This document shows, in pieces, positions 34,821 through 46,385 of a stretch of 64,000 nt of DNA. How positions within the stretch are numbered: the stretch's first letter is position 1; each line of letters starts with the position of its first letter. Under the pieces are notes generated by a model, which made no database searches, was not told the origin of the DNA, and worked only from the letters and a program-made list of their open reading frames with translations. Location of the stretch: NCBI GenBank assembly GCA_029204225.1, contig CM055112.1:42192545-42256544 (forward strand), read 5' to 3'. Origin of the DNA: Diphasiastrum complanatum (taxonomy: Eukaryota > Streptophyta > Lycopodiopsida > Lycopodiales > Lycopodiaceae). The position numbers and the translations under genes were made by a program.

Positions 34821-35297
34821 ATAGTTTCTTGTGCCATAGAGTGTTTGCCGAAACTGATCGGATAAGTTTTCCTGAACAGTTTCACTCGGGGTAGGTGAAT
34901 GTCTCATAATGATAGTGGAAGGAATAGATGAAAAATTGAGGGAGCGGACTCTTGTCGTCACCCCAAATCAGTCTATTAAAATCAATATTATCACAACTAA
35001 GAAAGGGCAGCAATCAGCAATGGAAAAAGTGAAAATGAAGGTTGTAAAAATGCGCCGGGCAGCCAGGAGGGAAATGTCAAATTGAAATATCAAACGGAGT
35101 CGAAATTCCATGAAATTTGGTTGAGGATGGGCGTTGGAGAGCCTTTTGATAAATTGTGAAAGATGGCTGGAAACAGATAAAATAATAGGTGAAAGTGACA
35201 AGTCGAAATGGCTGGGGCAACGATGAACATGCAACAGGATTTTGGCAATTTGGACTTGCAAACGATTACGGAATTGGATGATTTTTGGATAGGAGGC

Positions 35298-35420
<123 letters not shown>

Positions 35421-35429
35421 AAAGATCCA

Positions 35430-35964
35430 AGCTAAAAATGGGTGTTGGGGAGCAGCTAGTAAGATCCACAAATGTCCTGCAACATGATGGAAAAATCGCT
35501 GAAAATGGTGATGAAGTAGGGCGCTGAACAGCCTCCAAACAATTAACAAAATGGATAGCAAAGCGGTGGAGAAATCCGTCGAAGATACAAAGTAGGGCGC
35601 TGGGCGGTAGCTACCAAAATTTGCACATAATCTGAAAAAAAAATGGAGAAAACCACTGAAAATGGTGGTGAAGTAGGGCGCTGGACAGCCTCCAATCAAG
35701 CCGCGAAATGGACAGCAAATCGGTGGAAAAAATCAACGAAAGTGACAAGGTAGTAGGGCGCTGGCCAACCTCTACCAAATATGGAAAAACGATGGAAATC
35801 TGATGAAAAAATCGACGAAAGTGATGGGTTAGTAGGGCGCTGGACAGCCTCTAATAAATCTGAAAAAACGATGGAAATCTAATGAAAAAAATTGACAAAA
35901 GTGATGGGTTAATAGGGCGCTGGACATCTTCTACTAAATCTGAAAAAGTAGTGCATAGGAAAGT
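35430..35964 (-). repeat. 80-bp tandem array in the gypsy leader
   Basis: The word gtagggcgctgg (or close variants) recurs at about 35515, 35591, 35672, 35752, 35831 and 35911, giving periods of 76-81 bp. Each unit continues with acagcctct and a stretch like ggaaatctgatgaaaaa. Six diverged units end just before the primer site. Confidence 0.88.
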
Positions 35965-35976
35965 GCTCTGATACCA
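35965..35976 (-). other. Gypsy primer binding site
   Basis: TGGTATCAGAGC on the minus strand, directly abutting the LTR end. Confidence 0.85.
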
Positions 35977-36414
35977 AGTTACGAATAGAGCCACAACTGA
36001 TCTAGAGCTAAGCTATGAAAGCATCACATAAGCAAGACTTAAGCTATGAAAACAACATATAAGCAATACTTAACCCTAGAAAGTAGGAAAGAGATAGATT
36101 AAAGAGACTAAAGAGAGAGATCAATATCATCAGTTGAACAACAAATGACACAGTTTCCCTACTTGTAGCCAAGAGGAAGCCCTAAAAGGAAGCTTCCGGT
36201 GGCTAGGGCCCAACTGGGAGGGATAATAGTGCACCCTCCAAGAAGGCCCCCACTCTCCAGTATTATGTCCAAATGGCCTAATAATGAATAATAAGGCCAA
36301 AGGCCAACCATATAGTCTAAGTGTCACTAATGAATAAAAAAGGGCCCAAGGCTTGCTTATGCATAAAGTAAAGTAGTATGGATGTGGCGAATGTAATGAG
36401 CCGAGTCCATAACT
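35977..36414 (-). repeat. Gypsy chromovirus 5' LTR (438 bp)
   Basis: Read on the minus strand it begins AGTTATGGACTCGG and ends TTCGTAACT, so the ends are AGTTA...TAACT. Closely similar to the truncated LTR at 49044-49372. Confidence 0.85.
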
Positions 36415-37140
36415 ATAGCCAATGAAAATACATTTATTTGTCCTATGATCCAGCTTCTTCCTAAGTTGTTTAGGAATGTGAACAAAACATATACAACCAA
36501 AGATTTATAAATGGCTGACACTAGGCTTGTGCCCATACCAAATTTCATGAGGAGTCTTGTTGTGGATGGCTTTGATGCTGGATCTGTTCTGCACGTAACA
36601 AGTTGTGGCAGTAGCTTATGCCCATAACTTCGCAGGTAGGTGTGCTTGATGTAGCATGGATCTGGCTGAGTTTAGAAGAGTTCAATTCTTCCTTTCTGCA
36701 ATATCATTCTGTTGAGGTGAATAGGAAGTGGTGAACTGTCTTCTAATACCATGTTCAACCATGCAGTCGGACATCTCGTTAGAGATGTATTCGCCGCCAC
36801 CATCAGTTTGAAGTGTCTTCACTTTTGTAGACGTTTGTGTCTCAACCATGGCTTTGAATCTCTTGAAGCATTCAAAGACTTCAAGTTTGTGTTTAATGAA
36901 CATGACTGTAGACCATCTAGAATAATCACCTATGAAAGTGATAAAATAGATTGCATCTTCTAAGGACGGACTTGGCATTGGACCACAAAGATCGCTTTGT
37001 ACAAGATCCAATACATGCTTTGTTTTGATGCAATGTGATTTTGGAAACTTGCTTCTAGAGTGCTTCCCATAGATGCATGATTCACAAAAAAAAAAATTTC
37101 CTATCTAATGAAGAAGGGAAATTCAATCCATCAACTAAAT
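36415..37140 (-). pseudogene. Copia-3 integrase (core and C-terminal start)
   Basis: Minus strand: core with LVQSDLCGPMPSPS (first Asp), LQTDGGGEYISNEM (second Asp) and third acidic residue in QQNDIAERKN near 36690. Then RTxLNSARSMLHQ, LKIFGCICFVHIPKQL and KCIFIGYS at 36415. The finger region (about 37020-37140) has only a partial Cys/His pattern. The end is cut by the gypsy LTR. Confidence 0.82.
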
Positions 37141-37396
37141 TATTACAGCATATATAAGAACGTGACCTTGTATTCACGTGTTTAAATCAACTATGCCACA
37201 GAACAGCACTGTCATTTACATTTTCATTAGAGATACTAGCTAATGCAACTGAATTGGAGAGTACGTAAAGATTTTCGACTCTAGTGCATGTAGTCAGAGT
37301 AGTATCTTCCTCGAATATTGTACACTGCTCAGATGAGAAAGTAACAGTGTAGCCCTCACCAGTTATCTTAGAGACCGATAATAGGTTCTTTGATAG

Positions 37397-37663
37397 CTAA
37401 GGAACGTGAAGGACGTTGGGAACACAAATAGATAGATTGTTATTGAATGTGATCTTGACTGTTCCTTTGCCTTCCATGCGTATGGTGCCTGAATCTCCGA
37501 GGTAGATGAATTGATCTCTACTATAAGCTGCATACTTGGTAACCCATTCCTTGCGAGAGGTCATGTGTTGGGTAGCGCCACTGTCCAGATACCAGCTATC
37601 ACAGTCTTCATTGCTACTGCTGTAAGCCATTAACCAGTGTGTATCTTGTTCCTTGAATTTCAT
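37397..37663 (-). pseudogene. Copia-3 protease
   Basis: The 88-codon frame carries SWYLDSGATQHMTSRKEWV (catalytic D-S-G), then FIYLGDSGTIRMEGKGTVKI and the usual end CVPNVLHVP. Pre-integrase sequence follows in broken frames. A typical copia protease without an obvious lost catalytic residue. Confidence 0.85.
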
Positions 37664-37681
37664 CGCGTTGGAGGAGTCTGG

Positions 37682-38465
37682 CTACTGTTGTTGTTGCTTA
37701 TTTGCCTCATTGTAGATCCAGAGATGACACTCCTTGATGTCGTGATTGGATTTCTTGCAATATTTGTAGAAAAGCTTCTGGCATGATCTACTATACTCAC
37801 CTTGAGTGTGAGACTTCTGTTGTTGCCGCTGCACTTGATTCTTGCCCTTGGAGTAGTCTTTCTTCTTGGTGTACAGGGCCATGGATTTGTCTTTGATGGA
37901 CAAGCTGATGGTCTTTCTCCGTATTTCTTCTTGAAGAAGATGACCAATCACCTTTTGAAGAGTGAGGTCAGGTTGTGTGGAGATCATCACCACAAAGTGT
38001 TCATTTGACTTTGGAAGAGAAGAAAACAAGGTCATAATGACATCATCATCTTGAATAGAACATCCTACAGCTGATAATTGATCCAATAAAGATTTGAAGC
38101 TGTTGATGTGAGAAGTGATGGCAGTAGAATCAAACATGCTAAGAGTAAAGAACTTTCTTCTAAAATGTAATCTGGTGGTTACATCATGAGTCTCATAGAG
38201 ATTTGATAGCAAATCTAATGCATCCTTAGAAGTCTTGCATGTGATAACATGGGATGTTTGGGAGTCGGCCAGATTAAGTGTAATACATGTTAGGGCCTTC
38301 TGATCTTTGATCTTCCATGCCTTTGCTTGATCACCATCTTTTGGTTTCATGTCAGCACCTTCTACTACATCCCAAAGATCTCTATCTATCAACATCATCC
38401 AGAGTTTTAACTTCCAGATGTAGAAGTTAGAACCATTGAACTTGTCAATGATTCTAGCCTCGTTG
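37682..38465 (-). pseudogene. Copia-3 gag and zinc knuckle
   Basis: Open on the minus strand for 238 codons from 38398, with recognisable gag sequence starting earlier (FYIWKLKLWMMLIDRDLWDV). It includes the UBN2-like core (SKDALDLLSNLYETHDV, KSLLDQLSAVGCSI, FSSLPKSNEHFVVMI), a Lys/Gln-rich spacer, and a knuckle (CQKLFYKYCKKSNHDIKEC). The knuckle has lost the standard CxxC-x4-H spacing at its start (the first Cys position reads F-Y-K-Y-C). Relatively well kept; the start codon is uncertain. Confidence 0.82.
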
Positions 38466-38511
38466 GATGAAAAGCTTCATAGCTCTGATTCCTTCGATCT
38501 TCATAAGTCTT

Positions 38512-39012
38512 GCTCTGATACCACTGCAAGGAGAAGCACCTCCAAGATCCTACTTAGAAGACACACACAAAGGAATGATTGTGGAGCCAAACCACCCAAC
38601 CATGCAGATGCTACTGATCAATCTCCAATAGCATCTCCCTCGTGCTAGCGAATAGGATGCAGGTGTAAAGAGAGTAACCTGGCAATGAAAACTCACAATG
38701 AAAATGGGAGTAGAGTGAGATTCACCGAGAGGAAATAGCCCTTGCCTTACCTGTGCATGTGTCCATGCAAGCATACAACATTCTCATACATGCAGTTCAT
38801 TACTTTGATTCTCTACACCATGCCAATAGTCGTCCTAACCCATGCGATAGCTCCACACCTCACAATATGTGTGAATGGGTCCTCACAAGGTTATTAATTA
38901 CATTTATGGCCTAGTTCAAAATAACGAGGCGTAACCAATAAACTCTGGAGTACCATGTATCCAAGTCTAGGACTATACCAAATCCTATATACAGGATGTG
39001 GACGTAACAATT
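38512..39012 (-). repeat. Copia-3 5' LTR and primer site
   Basis: TGGTATCAGAGC (minus, 38523-38512) is preceded by an LTR that ends CCTTGCA at 38525 and appears to start TGTTACGTCC near 39012. The start is supported by alignment with the fragment starting at 10462. Confidence 0.7.
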
Positions 39013-40379
39013 ACAGACTTAAGTGTTTGTGTGTAGGCAACAAGAAGTATATGTCTTGCTTAAGACCTTTTGAGTAGTAGCGGCTAGAGGCTGTAATGCA
39101 CATTGTATTGTGTAGCATTGTATTAATGGTAACACAGTTTTATTTCGATCATGGTGTTATTGGTTTGTTCTACATAATGTTTTGCATGTTCTTACATTAC
39201 TGCTAGTTTTCATTGCACATTGTGGGGTTAAGTTTTATATGAATTTGTTTACAACGATGTACTTTTAAATCCTGTAATGGGTCAGGTTATTTGGCATTAA
39301 CTTTACCCCTAACAGTGTGGTTGAGAAACTTACTATTAGAGGTTTGTATGAAATAGTACACTCCAACTATTGTCTTTTGAAATAGTCAAAGTGCTATTAT
39401 TTTATCGGCCAACTCGAGATTTCATTTTAGGAGTAAGCACAACGGAGAATCCTCGGTGCATGCAACTACGTCTATCGTATTCATACCGACTTCGATAGTT
39501 CGAAGTCTGTCCTACTTGATCATAGCTTTGAAGCCATTGGATCGATACAATCGATTCCTTAGCCATGCACAAATAAGAGTGGTTTTAGACTTGGCTTTGT
39601 GGAAGCGTATTAGATGTGGAGATTAGAGCGTCACAATCAACTCAGCCTATCAATCATAAAAGACAATTTAATCTACAAATACATTTATTTGCAAGCAAGA
39701 AGGAATCTGAAAATGAATAAATGAGCATTTAATCTCAATATACATGACCTAGATTATTGGAACATTGATTATTCAGTCGCGAATAGATACAATCTGAATG
39801 CAGTCAGAGTCATGTTCTTTCTGAAACAATACTCTGTAATAACAGAGAGAATGAACAAAACAATTGTGCTTCGGATGTTCAATTGATCGAATAGACAGGT
39901 TATTGAGCTAAACGATCTTTTCTTGTCTAGTCCAAAAAAACGAGCAACTGATAAGTTGCTGGATATATACACATGGCTAACTAATTAAAAGAATTTTTAA
40001 TTAGTACTTTACAATTAGGATTAAGGCACTACGTGTTGTTGATAGTCACCCTCGAACAAAATTTGATTCAGTTGGAGATTTTTTCTGGATGTGATTCAAT
40101 TTAGTTGTTGATACGCTGATAGTCGAATTACGGCTGATTGTTTGAGGATGGCCGAATAATTGAATCTGGTCAGATGGTCCGAGATGGTCGAACTATCGAG
40201 GATGACAGAATAGGCGAAGGTCTCCGAACAATCAGGGAAACACTTTCACTTATTCTTTTGTATTTCTGTAGACTATTAGAAAGCAAGTGTATTTTTGAAG
40301 AGTATGTGAATATACAAGCATTTACAATCTAATGACTGGATCTAGATTAGCAGAGAGATAGGGATGGAGAGGATAGAAA
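39013..40379. other. Stretch without a recognisable gene
   Basis: AT-rich. No coding motif, LTR end or primer site was recognised. Confidence 0.4.
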
Positions 40380-40530
40380 TCAAAAAATATTTTGTGTGCA
40401 TCCAAGCTCAACACCTTAGTGAAAATATCCAATGTCATGTCTTGTGCTCAATAGTACTCCAAGCTTACTTCTTTGTCGAGAACTTTGCTTTTGACATAGT
40501 GATACTTGATTTCTGACGCCTAAATTAATT
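40380..40530 (-). pseudogene. Copia RNase H C-terminal scrap
   Basis: On the minus strand from about 40520 the frame reads SEIKYHYVKSKVLDKEVSLEYY, a stop, then AQDMTLDIFTKVLSLDAHKIF. The pattern IKYHxV...(A)DIFTK is the end of copia RNase H. A short isolated fragment, too short to assign to one of the families here. Confidence 0.7.
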
Positions 40531-40763
40531 TTACATTCTCTTCATATCAGATTATCAATATTAGAAAGATTGCATGGTTGTCACAGATGCCTAATCGTTT
40601 CTTGCAATCTCTCCTTCACGGCAATCTAAGATTCCTACACTAATAATTCGATTCAGCACTAAAAAACAGCTCGTAAACTTCATTTTATAAGTAATACATG
40701 ATCCTACTGTTATTAATAATTTTTGTTTCATCAGTTGACATCAATCCAGAATGTCAACAGATG

Positions 40764-42450
40764 TGGTATCAGAGCTGATAATTCTACATTCCTCGCATCT
40801 TACAAAGTGGTATCAGTTTTCCACAAGTGGTATCAGAGCCACAAGTTTATTGGACTACTAGAGTCTAGGACTTATAATAGAACTTAATACATTCTAATTC
40901 TATAGAGCTAGTTCATTCAGTTTGTGTCTTATCTATGCTACTCGATTACAATGGAAGGCTCAACCTCAGAGATCTGCTTGATCAACAAATTCAACGAAGA
41001 TGACTTCCACATGTGGAAGTTTAAGATGAGGATGATCTTGATCGAGAAAGAGCTTTGGGGATATGTAAACGGTTCCATAGCCAAATCGACAGAACTCGAA
41101 CAACTTCCAGCTTAGGAAGCAAAGGATGGCAAGGCTCTTGCCATTGTATTCCTGAACCCAAAAGACACTCCTATCGCTCATGTATCCAACTACACCACCT
41201 CCAAAGAAGCGTGGGATACACTTACAAGTATCTACGAGAGCTCAGATGTTTCCACTCATCTCTCATTGGGGAAGAAGGTACTGACACTCAGAATGAGTGA
41301 AGGCACCTCAGTAAGCGACCATATGAATGAGTTCAAACAGTTGCTCAACCAACCGGCCGCAATAGGTTCGTCTATCTCAAAAGAAGACTCTACCATGTCT
41401 CTTCTCGCTAGTCTTCATCCTCTTACGATAATTTAGTATTGCTTCTTAGCAATACTCCTGCGTTGTCTCTCCAAAAATTGACAACAAGTCTGTTGCAAGA
41501 AGAAGTTAGGAGGAAAAGCTTGTCTCCGACAATGAGTACCAAATCCATGGCACTCTACTCAAACAAGCAGCAATCCAAGAAGAAGAAAGGTTTCAAGGAT
41601 AAGAAGACAAAGGCAGAATAACCAGCAGCATCACAATCACATCAGCAACAGCACAATCAATCATCGTCCAAGACCAGACTATTTTGCGATACTGCAAAAG
41701 AACTAACCACGACATCAAGATCACAGATCAGGGCTATAGAGCTTTGTTCACTGCCATCGATGTACTATTTTAGATGAAAATTCAAAAGAAATCCTCTCTG
41801 CTTACAAAGAAGGAAATTTGTATATACTGAGTCGTGATTTTGCACTTTCTGTGAGCGGTTTAGATGCTAATTTATGGCATCAAAGATTAGGTCATCTAAA
41901 CATGCGTTCAATCTTGTATATGCATCATAACAAAATGGTCATGGACATGAATATAAACGCTGTTACTACAGCTAATCAGTCTATCTGTGGAAATTGCTTA
42001 CTAGGGAAACAACCTAGAACTAGATTTCTAAGAGGACAAGCCAAAAGGGCGAAGTCCATTTTGTCACTCATACACAATGACTTATGTGGTCCTATTAGCG
42101 TACCTTCATTAGGACAAGCTCTGTATTTTATTACATTCATTGATGGCTACTGCTGATTTACCAGAGTCATGTCCATAAAGAACAAGTCAGAAGTGTTCAA
42201 TTGTTTCAAAGAATTCAAGCAATATGCTGAGAATCAGACTGGCTGAGAATTAGACTGGTCAGAGAATCAAGGCCCTATGGTCTGATTCAGAGGGAGAGTA
42301 CTTGTCAAATGAAATGAAGGACTACCTATCTTTATGTGGCGTGCACCATCAATTTACTACAAGCTACACTCTACAACAGAATGGAGTAGCTAAACGGAAG
42401 AACCGCACATTGTTGGAAGCTGCACAATCTAGCTTTCAATCATGAACTTT
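40764..42450 (+). pseudogene. Copia gag and integrase fragment (third gag type)
   Basis: Three primer-site words (TGGTATCAG at 40764, 40808 and 40828) are followed by a gag start at ATG 40951 (EGSTSEICLINKFNEDDFHM, MWKFKMRMILIEKELWGYVN). Gag continues with interruptions (EAWDTLTSIYESSDV, SVSDHMNEFKQLL) to about 41620. Protease is missing. Integrase starts near 41818 (LWHQRLGHLNMRSI, CGNCLLGKQPRTRF, HNDLCGPISVPSL, then after a stop the second Asp and FTTSYTLQQNGVA). At about 42430 it jumps to the terminal tail (ctagctttcaat) seen before the Copia-E LTR. It lacks RT and RNase H. Confidence 0.75.
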
Positions 42451-43389
42451 TGACAAAAGACAACACAACATGACATGACACGAAATCAGTCGTGCTCCTC
42501 AAATAATCAAGAATATCAGCCAAGTACCATGGGGTACAAGTATTTGATCAGATATTATGACATCAGCAGAAGTACTCTAGATCGTGGCTAATCTGCCACT
42601 CTTGTAATTCGTGATTAGTTGTAGATGATTAATCTTTCTGATCTAGAAGTTACACGACGTGACACGAAAAAAAATCACAAAATATATACATTCTACTTGA
42701 TGCATAATACTGTAAGAAGAAGACGAAAATATACTTAATACATGTCCGCCTGTGAGCGAGACTATTTTGTAGAGGATATGTAGATCCAGAATTTCGCTGA
42801 TAAGCGAGACACGAATCGTGGGACAACTGTATTTTTCTCACGTCAATGCACTACGTGGTCATGCAGTACTAGAAATCAAGAAAATCAATAGATAATATTG
42901 TAGTTGTTATGCACATATTATTCTATATGATTATATGATCTCGAATGTATTTTTGTCTGCTACAATATTTCGTGTATCTGATTCACTTGTTTTATTCAAT
43001 TTTGCACATTGGTTTGATTTTGTTGAATGCTATATTAATTTGTTAACGTAGATCATCAGTGTCTGTCTACACTTTGAAGGATTGTAGGAATGATATAGCC
43101 GACAGTGACCAGCAATCATATCTGAATTCTTGATGAACTGATTTTGTTCGCATGAATCAATGTCAGAGCTCGTTTAAGTTTCACTTCATTTCGCTTCGTT
43201 TTGTTTTCATCTAGATTTCGTCTCGTTTTGTTTTGTGGTGTTACAGAGCCTGATTGATCCAACACGAATTATTCTTGAACAAAAAAAATTCGAGTTTTGC
43301 AAAAGTTTCGCGAATTGTTCGAGAGACTTTTATCAATTTTTCACCAGAGTTCTAGCTAGAATTTCATTTTTTGAGTGCACATTTTTGCA
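42451..43389 (+). repeat. LTR of the Copia-E family (939 bp)
   Basis: Begins TGACAAAAGACAAC and ends TTTTTGCA. Homologous to the inverted LTR 21620-22741. The primer site TGGTATCAGAGC follows at 43394-43405, and a copia integrase fragment with the family's terminal tail lies directly upstream. Confidence 0.85.
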
Positions 43390-43502
43390 TTAGTGGTATC
43401 AGAGCAACCTTGTCAAAGTCTGACATAGCAAAAAAGTTATCAGATCCAAGGGGCTAAGCATTCAAACAAACAACCATTAACAAGTGAGAATACAAATTCA
43501 TG

Positions 43503-44928
43503 AGCAACGACTTCAATCAACAGCATACAATCCAAGATCTATATAGTTCTGGATTCATCAGGATCTAACTTCCCAGCATAGAAGGTTAAGACCTCACTGA
43601 TACTAAAGGGAGAAGGATTATTCCCCTAGGTTGATGGCACCGACGAGATGCCTACAACAATAGGCAAGGAGCTACGTGAATGGAGGGAGAAGAATGACAA
43701 GGCAGTAGCCTTGTTATCATCATCCATCGAGGATAGCCTCACACTTGACCTGACTACACTCTCTAAAGCAAAGAAGATGTGGGATACACTACTCACAAGA
43801 TTTCAGACGAAATCACGCAGTCAGATAATGATGCTTGAAGATCAGCTGACAAACTTGCAGTGGGATGGCAAAGACCTCAATTCCTTTATTAGGAAGATGA
43901 AGGATCTATTCCTTTCACTACACAATTCTGGAGCAGAAAATGCAGTGTCAAGAGAGAAGCAGCTCACTTATTTGTTGAGAGTCTTACCAAGATCCTTCCA
44001 AACAACTAGAACACTGCTTGCAAAGGATCCTACAATGACACTCGAAAAGGCAATTGTCAAGATTTGAGAAGAAGTCGAGGCTTGAGAGCACCTTGATCAC
44101 AAGGATGCTTCTGACCAAACCCTCTACAGCAACAAAGAAAAGACAAAGAAACAATTCAAGACTAAGAGGGAGTCAGATGGAAAGCATGATCATGATCAGC
44201 AGGCAGAAGAAACTAGCAAAGGCAAATGGAAGAACAAAGGAAGGTCAAAACAACAAAGTGGAGATAAGAAAACCTGCGTGAGATGCAAATGCGAAGGACA
44301 TTTTGTCGATTCGTATTGGCTTAATCCAAAAATTGAGTGTATCCACTGTCACAAGAAAGGTCATATAGCCATGGACTGCCACCTGAACCCAAGAAACAAA
44401 TAAGCTCAAAGCATACAAGAGAACAATAATAGTTCGTCCTATGTCGAGGAGCCAGAGAGCTCAAAAATGGGCAAACAAAGACCGAATCATGGTAATTCGA
44501 CCGCCTACATCTGTGTAGACATGTGTACAGTGTCAACACCTGACACTCAGGAGATAATCCTTAACTCAGGAGCTACCTCACACTTTGTTACATCAAGAGA
44601 AATCATGTCTAATTTTCAAAATACAGATCCATCAAGATTTATTGTTCTTGGAGATGGATCCAAACATCAAGTGAATGGTATTGATTCACTGTGGCTCAAC
44701 ATGAATGGCAGAGACAGACGACTCGAAGATGTTCTACTCGTGCCTACATTACAACAAGACTTGCTATCAGTAGCAAGAATAGCTGATGCAGGGATGCGTG
44801 TGACGTTCTCAGACGAAGCATGCAACGTTGTTGATACAAGTACTAGTACTTTAATCACTCAAGGCAGAAGAAAAGACAATCTATATCATTCAAAAGTACG
44901 TCTTCCTATAGATCAAATGCATCATACA
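43503..44928 (+). pseudogene. Copia-E family gag, zinc knuckles and protease (displaced 5' half)
   Basis: The gag core is open at 43648-44067 (REWREKNDKAVALLSSSIED, MWDTLLTRFQTKSRSQI, DLFLSLHNSGAENAV). The start region before it carries stops and a frame change, for example TAG where Copia gag at 17.8 kb has TGG. Two Cys knuckles follow (CVRCKCEGHFVDSYW and CIHCHKKGHIAMDC, about 44277-44390). The protease frame opens at 44467 with ILNSGATSHFVTSRE, where the catalytic Asp is replaced by Asn. It ends at the ACAT word 44926-44929, after which gypsy gag begins. The continuation in the same frame is found inverted at 34902. Confidence 0.82.
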
Positions 44929-45860
44929 TGGATAAAATCCTTTCTGGTCTCGTTCTTCGCTTCGATACAACTATGTCAGGCTTTCCTACCATGCAATCAC
45001 ATATTGATTCTTTACAGCCTCATGGTCCTGGAAAAGCTCCTGTCTTTCCTTCATTTGGGACTCCCCCTCCATTTGGATTTCTATCTTCTTCTGCTAGTCA
45101 GCCTGGTGGTGGACCGTTTATTCCACCTAACCCACCTCCTAGTTTCTTTCCACGTCCCCCAGTTCCTAAGCCACACTTTGCTCGAGACTTTCGTGATAGG
45201 GTATAGCTTGCTACCTATTCCGGTTCCTCTGACAAGAACTTATTAGAGAATTGGTTTGTTAAGCTTGACAAATATTTTCAAACCTACCCTAATACTGATC
45301 CTCATAAGATCCAGTTGGTTGCTCTAAACTTAGATGGACGGGCCACCACGTGGTGGCAAGTTTATTGAACTGATCCTGATCAGAAAGGGCTCCATATATG
45401 CCATACGTTTCGCCGTGACCTCCATCATGCTATGATTGATCCTCAATGGCTCAACTGCCAACGTGATACATTTTGTAGTCTCACTCAAATCAGTGACCTT
45501 GTTTTTTATATAGATCAGTTTATGGAGCTTTTTTATCTTTTCACAGATCTACTGCGCATTGAGCTTATTTCTCGTTACATTTCTGGGCTTCGTGGTGCCT
45601 TACATTACGATGTTTCTTCTTTCCGTCCTCCCACACTTGTTGAGGCGATGTCTCTTGCCAGTACTTTATAACACAAGTACTTTGACACCCTTCCTTCATG
45701 CTTCTCCCGACCCCGTCCTTCTACTTCATCTTTTTCCGCTATGTCCACCCCTACACCTACCCCTTCAGTTCCAGTTCCTTGCATTGTGGACCCTTGACCT
45801 GCTTTTGTCCGACGTTACACGTCTGCAGAGTTCGCTGACCTTCAGGATCCTATATCACAC
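44928..45860 (+). pseudogene. Gypsy chromovirus gag
   Basis: Starts MDKILSGLVLRFDTTM, a coiled-coil-like start common in chromovirus gag, then a Pro/Gly/Ser-rich linker (FIPPNPPPSFFPRPP). The capsid domain follows: NLLENWFVKLDKYFQTYPN, KIQLVALNLDGRATTWWQVY, then HHAMIDPQWL, ISDLVFYIDQFMEL and ISRYISGLRGALHYDV. Stops are present near 45206, 45367 and 45671. No clear CCHC knuckle was found at its end. The best-preserved part is the capsid domain. Confidence 0.82.
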
Positions 45861-45863
45861 AGT

Positions 45864-46385
45864 TTGAGCGAGTTGCCTGATTTACTTGAGATAGTTATTG
45901 ATCTACCTGAGCTCGTCATTGTATCCCATAGTGAGTCAGAGTCACATATACAGGTTCCTACTGATGCTGATTCACATATACAGGTTGCGGCTGATATGGT
46001 CCTTGATACTGACATAGCATGCTATGATCCTATTGATGATGTTGCTCCATGCTTTGATATTGTTGACGAGTACTTTGATGCTACTCGTGTTCCTGAGCGC
46101 CATGCTATAGATGTTGTCGCATATGCTCCTTATTTTGATATTATTCATGGGTCTACGGTTTCATATGCTTTGGCTACTCCAGTAGATCTCCATATGGCAT
46201 ACGGTTATACATTTCATGATGGTCCTATTGTATACTCACTAGCTGATTTTGTTGATACCCGTCTAGATGAGTATGCGGTTCTTCTAGATGCATATTTAGG
46301 CCAGAACTTATCAGTTGATGCTTCTGTTATTATGCCTACGTATGTTATTCCATTTGTGGATCATATTATTCAAGATGCGGGGTGA
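45864..46385 (+). CDS. Acidic 173-aa stretch between gag and protease
   Basis: An open frame starting MSELPDLLEIVIDLPELVIV, rich in Asp, Val, Ile and Tyr with almost no Lys. It contains two near-repeats of SHIQV...D and phrases (DEYAVLLDAYLGQNLSVDAS) that recur in altered form at 47330-47377 and 48019-48066. It sits where chromovirus Gag-Pol normally has only a short spacer before protease, and leads directly (one TGA) into the protease at 46385. Function unknown; I see no known domain. Possibly an expanded linker. Confidence 0.45.
   Translation: MSELPDLLEIVIDLPELVIVSHSESESHIQVPTDADSHIQVAADMVLDTDIACYDPIDDVAPCFDIVDEYFDATRVPERHAIDVVAYAPYFDIIHGSTVSYALATPVDLHMAYGYTFHDGPIVYSLADFVDTRLDEYAVLLDAYLGQNLSVDASVIMPTYVIPFVDHIIQDAG

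Larger units (their letters stand above)
21620..34902 (-). mobile_element. Copia-E: old copia element split by two nested insertions
   Basis: Three minus-strand pieces form one element: 34902-34821 (end of the protease-integrase spacer and start of the pre-integrase domain), 28009-26753 (integrase, RT tail, RNase H) and 23000-21620 (RNase H end and 3' LTR). The pieces join in frame once the Tat/Athila-like insert (TSD AACAC) and Copia-2 (TSD ATAGT) are removed. The pre-integrase motif LWHKKLCHMNS runs across the Copia-2 site, and the RNase H motif TKDPVFHSRTKH runs across the other. The 5' half (LTR, gag, protease) appears to be the plus-strand block 42451-44928, displaced by an inversion. 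Confidence 0.82.
36415..39012 (-). mobile_element. Copia-3: copia element cut by the gypsy LTR
   Basis: Minus strand: LTR (about 39012-38525), primer site (38523-38512), gag, knuckle, protease and integrase up to FIGYS at 36415, where the gypsy LTR starts. RT, RNase H and the 3' LTR are not present in the window. The order is that of a normal copia element, interrupted by gypsy insertion. Confidence 0.8.

Noticed and set aside
35430-35964. Regularly spaced repeats that might suggest a CRISPR-like array
   Set aside because: Units are contiguous diverged ~80-bp tandem repeats without distinct spacers, in a retrotransposon leader of a plant genome.
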